The position numbers and the translations under genes were made by a program. Source: Anaerolineaceae bacterium (lineage in GTDB: Bacteria > Chloroflexota > Anaerolineae > Anaerolineales > Villigracilaceae). Taken from it: a stretch of DNA of 7,284 nucleotides. The notes under the pieces were generated by a model. The model worked only from the letters and a program-made list of their open reading frames with translations. It searched no databases and was not told where the DNA came from. Each line of letters starts with the position of its first letter. The stretch's first letter is position 1. Shown one piece after another: positions 6,098 through 7,284 of the stretch. The stretch lies in assembly GCA_022181005.1 (NCBI GenBank), contig BQMV01000052.1, forward strand, positions 1 to 7,284, in the 5' to 3' direction.

Positions 6098-7284
6098 TTA
6101 CTTAGCTTTTACCAACGTCAATTTTTCTTTTCCAAACTGGTAGTTGCCGCTATGTTTTAATGCTTGCTCCGCCGCGCCAATAGGCAGATCTACAAATGTG
6201 ACTTTATCCTCAATGCGGATCTTTCCAATCGTATAACCCGGGATATTCGCATGAAAGGCAATCGTGCCGACGATATCGTTCGGGCGGATTCCGCTCGACT
6301 TGCCTTTGTTCATCTTCAAGCGAATCATGCCCTCCTCGTGCGACAAACCGCCGTGCAGCCTCTGCTTACCGCCCCTGCCCGGCTCTTCGCGTCTCTCAAA
6401 CCTATTTCCCCGCCTGCTTTGAGCGGATCCAAAGGGCTCGTCTTTTCTCTTTCTTTCATCGTTTCGGCCATACTCAACGCGGGTTCTTACTTCGCCAATC
6501 TCAGCAATTGGACGTTGCTTCTCATCCGCCCGCGCGATCTTGATCGCCGCCGCCGCAATGTTCAACGGATCATGCCCCGCCGCGATCAACTCATTGACCA
6601 TTTCAAGCTCGCGCTTGTAACGTCCGCGCCCGAGCCAAATTTTCATCGTCTCGATGACTTGATTTTCACGATACCGATGAATATCGCCAACGGTGGGAAG
6701 CGTCATTTGTGTGACGGGTTGTTTCGTCAACGCTTCTACTTCGCGCATACGGCGTCTTTCGCGCGGCGACAGTAACGTGATGGCGACGCCTGTTTTGCCC
6801 GCGCGTCCTGTTCTTCCGATACGATGAATATAAACTTCGGCATCATCTGGCAAATGGAAATTGAACACGTGCGAAATATCGTCGATGTCGAGTCCGCGCG
6901 CGGCGACATCGGTGGCAACGAGAACTTTCAGTTGATTGGCGCGGAAACGCCCCAGCACGCGTTCGCGGGCGTTCTGGTCCAAGTCGCCGTGGATCGCTTC
7001 GGCTGGGATTCCGCGCACGACGAGTTCGTTGGCAAGCGACGCGGTCTCTGCACGGGTGCGGGCGAAGATCAACGCGCTTTTGATCGGCTCGATCTCGAAG
7101 AGACGCGTGAGCGCGTTGGTCTTATCCGACTCATGCACAAGATAGTAACGCTGTTCGATCGCCGAAACGGTGAGCGTGCTCCGTTTCACTGCGACAGTTT
7201 GAGGGTCGCGCATGAAGCGGTCTGCCAATTTGCGAATCCGCGCGGGCATGGTGGCGCTGAATAACGCGGTCTGCCTCTCCACGG
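6098..7284 (-). CDS. DEAD-box ATP-dependent RNA helicase, C-terminal part, 5' end outside window
   Basis: This is the last 394 residues of a DEAD-box RNA helicase; the first RecA-like domain up to motif II lies outside the window. The frame is open to the window edge, so the GTG at 7282 is an internal Val. Visible motifs (numbered from that Val): SAT motif III (9-11), LIFARTR (71-77), HGDLDQNARERV (98-109), VATDVAARGLDI (122-133, motif V) and HRIGRTGRAG (153-162, motif VI, with the arginines that contact ATP). A basic, low-complexity RGG-like linker (about 265-312) leads to a DbpA/CsdA-type RNA-binding domain (about 319-394, MIRLKMNKGKSSGIRPNDIVG through FVDLPIGAAEQAL). This resembles DeaD/CsdA or CshA-type helicases of ribosome assembly and cold adaptation. 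The next gene on the strand encodes a cold shock protein, which fits a shared role in RNA unwinding. A terminator-like hairpin follows the stop. Confidence 0.92.
   Translation of the reverse strand, partial: VERQTALFSATMPARIRKLADRFMRDPQTVAVKRSTLTVSAIEQRYYLVHESDKTNALTRLFEIEPIKSALIFARTRAETASLANELVVRGIPAEAIHGDLDQNARERVLGRFRANQLKVLVATDVAARGLDIDDISHVFNFHLPDDAEVYIHRIGRTGRAGKTGVAITLLSPRERRRMREVEALTKQPVTQMTLPTVGDIHRYRENQVIETMKIWLGRGRYKRELEMVNELIAAGHDPLNIAAAAIKIARADEKQRPIAEIGEVRTRVEYGRNDERKRKDEPFGSAQSRRGNRFERREEPGRGGKQRLHGGLSHEEGMIRLKMNKGKSSGIRPNDIVGTIAFHANIPGYTIGKIRIEDKVTFVDLPIGAAEQALKHSGNYQFGKEKLTLVKAK

Overview
The window looks like a chromosomal segment of a moderately GC-rich bacterium. The style of the proteins (XdhC with a GGVQV glycine loop, a sugar nucleotidyltransferase with a left-handed helix tail, an AspB-like aminotransferase, a DbpA-tailed DEAD-box helicase) and the TTG start suggest Chloroflexota, probably Anaerolineae. 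This placement is an impression from the proteins, not a search result. There are seven protein genes, five complete and two cut by the window ends. I see no RNA gene, mobile element, CRISPR array or prophage.

Left part (1-3019): the 3' end of a DmpA-type (family S58/P1) self-cleaving aminopeptidase on the + strand converges with a two-gene - strand operon, xdhC followed 21 bp later by an amidase-signature hydrolase. XdhC proteins handle the molybdenum cofactor of xanthine/CO dehydrogenase-family enzymes, but none of those enzymes is in the window. The operon appears to start at a good sigma70-type promoter (3176-3204) about 150 nt ahead of xdhC, so it has a long untranslated leader.

Middle part (3020-5690): a divergent intergenic region of about 300 bp also holds the + strand promoter for a sugar-phosphate nucleotidyltransferase that starts at TTG. 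It is followed by a class I/II aminotransferase. A strong hairpin flanked by A and T runs (5655-5690) closes this unit and serves both strands.

Right part (5691-7284): a cold shock protein gene and, upstream of it on the - strand, the 3' part of a DEAD-box RNA helicase with a DbpA/CsdA-type RNA-binding tail. Both products act on RNA structure and are commonly cold-induced. The 177 bp between them is the most interesting piece. A well-formed promoter lies at the helicase stop codon, then comes a terminator-shaped hairpin with a U7 run, then a second hairpin, then a complement of the csp Shine-Dalgarno sequence that could sequester it. If the promoter is active, the csp mRNA carries a leader of about 138 nt with a built-in transcription attenuator and a ribosome-site switch. 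This would be a plausible feedback circuit, because Csp proteins can melt such hairpins.
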